Source of the DNA: an uncultured bacterium
GTDB lineage: Bacteria > Edwardsbacteria > AC1 > EtOH8
Assembly (NCBI GenBank): GCA_937958665.1
Contig: CALGNM010000228.1
Location: 1-5,319, forward strand
Reading direction: 5' to 3'
DNA length: 5,319 nucleotides
Numbering within the stretch: the first letter of the stretch is position 1; each line of letters opens with the position of its first letter. The notes beneath the pieces were generated by a model, which was not told the DNA's origin, searched no databases, and saw nothing but the letters and a program-made list of their open reading frames with translations. Both the position numbers and the translations under genes were made by a program. This document shows, piece after piece, positions 5,275 through 5,319 of the stretch.

Positions 5275-5319
5275 AGATCGGAAGAGCACACGTCTGAACT
5301 CCAGTCACCGAATACGATC
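5275..5319 (-). other. Sequencing adapter (artefact), right end
   Basis: AGATCGGAAGAGCACACGTC begins at 5275 and continues to CCAGTCAC at 5308, the standard Illumina read-through adapter. It is followed by the barcode CGAATACG (5309-5316) and ATC. This is the exact reverse complement of positions 2-46, barcode included, so both ends come from the same library. Genomic sequence ends at about 5274. Confidence 0.98.

Noticed and set aside
1-5319. Perfect 45-bp terminal inverted repeats suggesting a transposon or linear element
   Set aside because: The repeats are Illumina adapter plus barcode. No transposase or other mobile-element gene lies between them.
1-5319. CRISPR array, tRNA or rRNA genes
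   Set aside because: No regularly spaced short repeats, tRNA cloverleaf with TTCRA arm, or conserved rRNA stretches were seen on either strand.

Overview
The window is one assembled contig whose outermost bases are not genomic. Positions 1-46 and 5275-5319 are inverted copies of an Illumina TruSeq-type index adapter carrying the same 8-base barcode. The biological insert is therefore about 47-5274. It is fairly GC-rich and compact, with Shine-Dalgarno-led genes and hairpin terminators. It comes from a bacterium with an outer membrane, shown by a signal peptide plus beta-barrel protein ending in a C-terminal Phe beta-signal, and by an EnvC-like division factor. The phylum cannot be fixed from the sequence. 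The untrimmed adapters and unfamiliar hypothetical proteins fit an environmental or metagenomic source (inference).

Layout on the + strand, left to right. (1) 138-665: a small exported, highly charged Lys/Gln/Glu-rich protein with an internal duplication and a Ca-binding-like DxDGDGxxD motif, followed by a hairpin at 685-713. (2) 735-1865: a predicted outer-membrane beta-barrel protein. (3) 1879-2094: a 71-residue stand-alone MshEN/GspE-N-like domain, 13 bases after the barrel gene and led by a strong AAGGAGG site, so probably in one operon with it. (4) 2076-2164: an intergenic block with a perfect 16-bp parS palindrome (2149-2164), a near-perfect second parS-like site (2076-2091) and an 18-bp terminator stem between them that runs into the perfect site. 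(5) 2286-3356: ilvE, a group II branched-chain amino acid aminotransferase. Its frame is open back to 2148, but the extra N-terminus is translated parS DNA.

On the - strand, convergent with ilvE and separated from it by a bidirectional 16-bp terminator (3363-3399), are two genes read from right to left. The first is the 3' part of an EnvC-type LytM-domain gene (4835 to the contig end), and 10 bases after it comes a 474-codon TPR-repeat protein (3400-4824). Their spacing suggests an operon.

No mobile element, CRISPR array, tRNA or rRNA was seen, and no gene-free stretch exceeds 300 bases. The most notable biological signal is the parS pair, which suggests an origin-proximal chromosomal position. 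The most important caution is adapter contamination, which creates a false N-terminus on the EnvC-like gene and a false 45-bp terminal inverted repeat.
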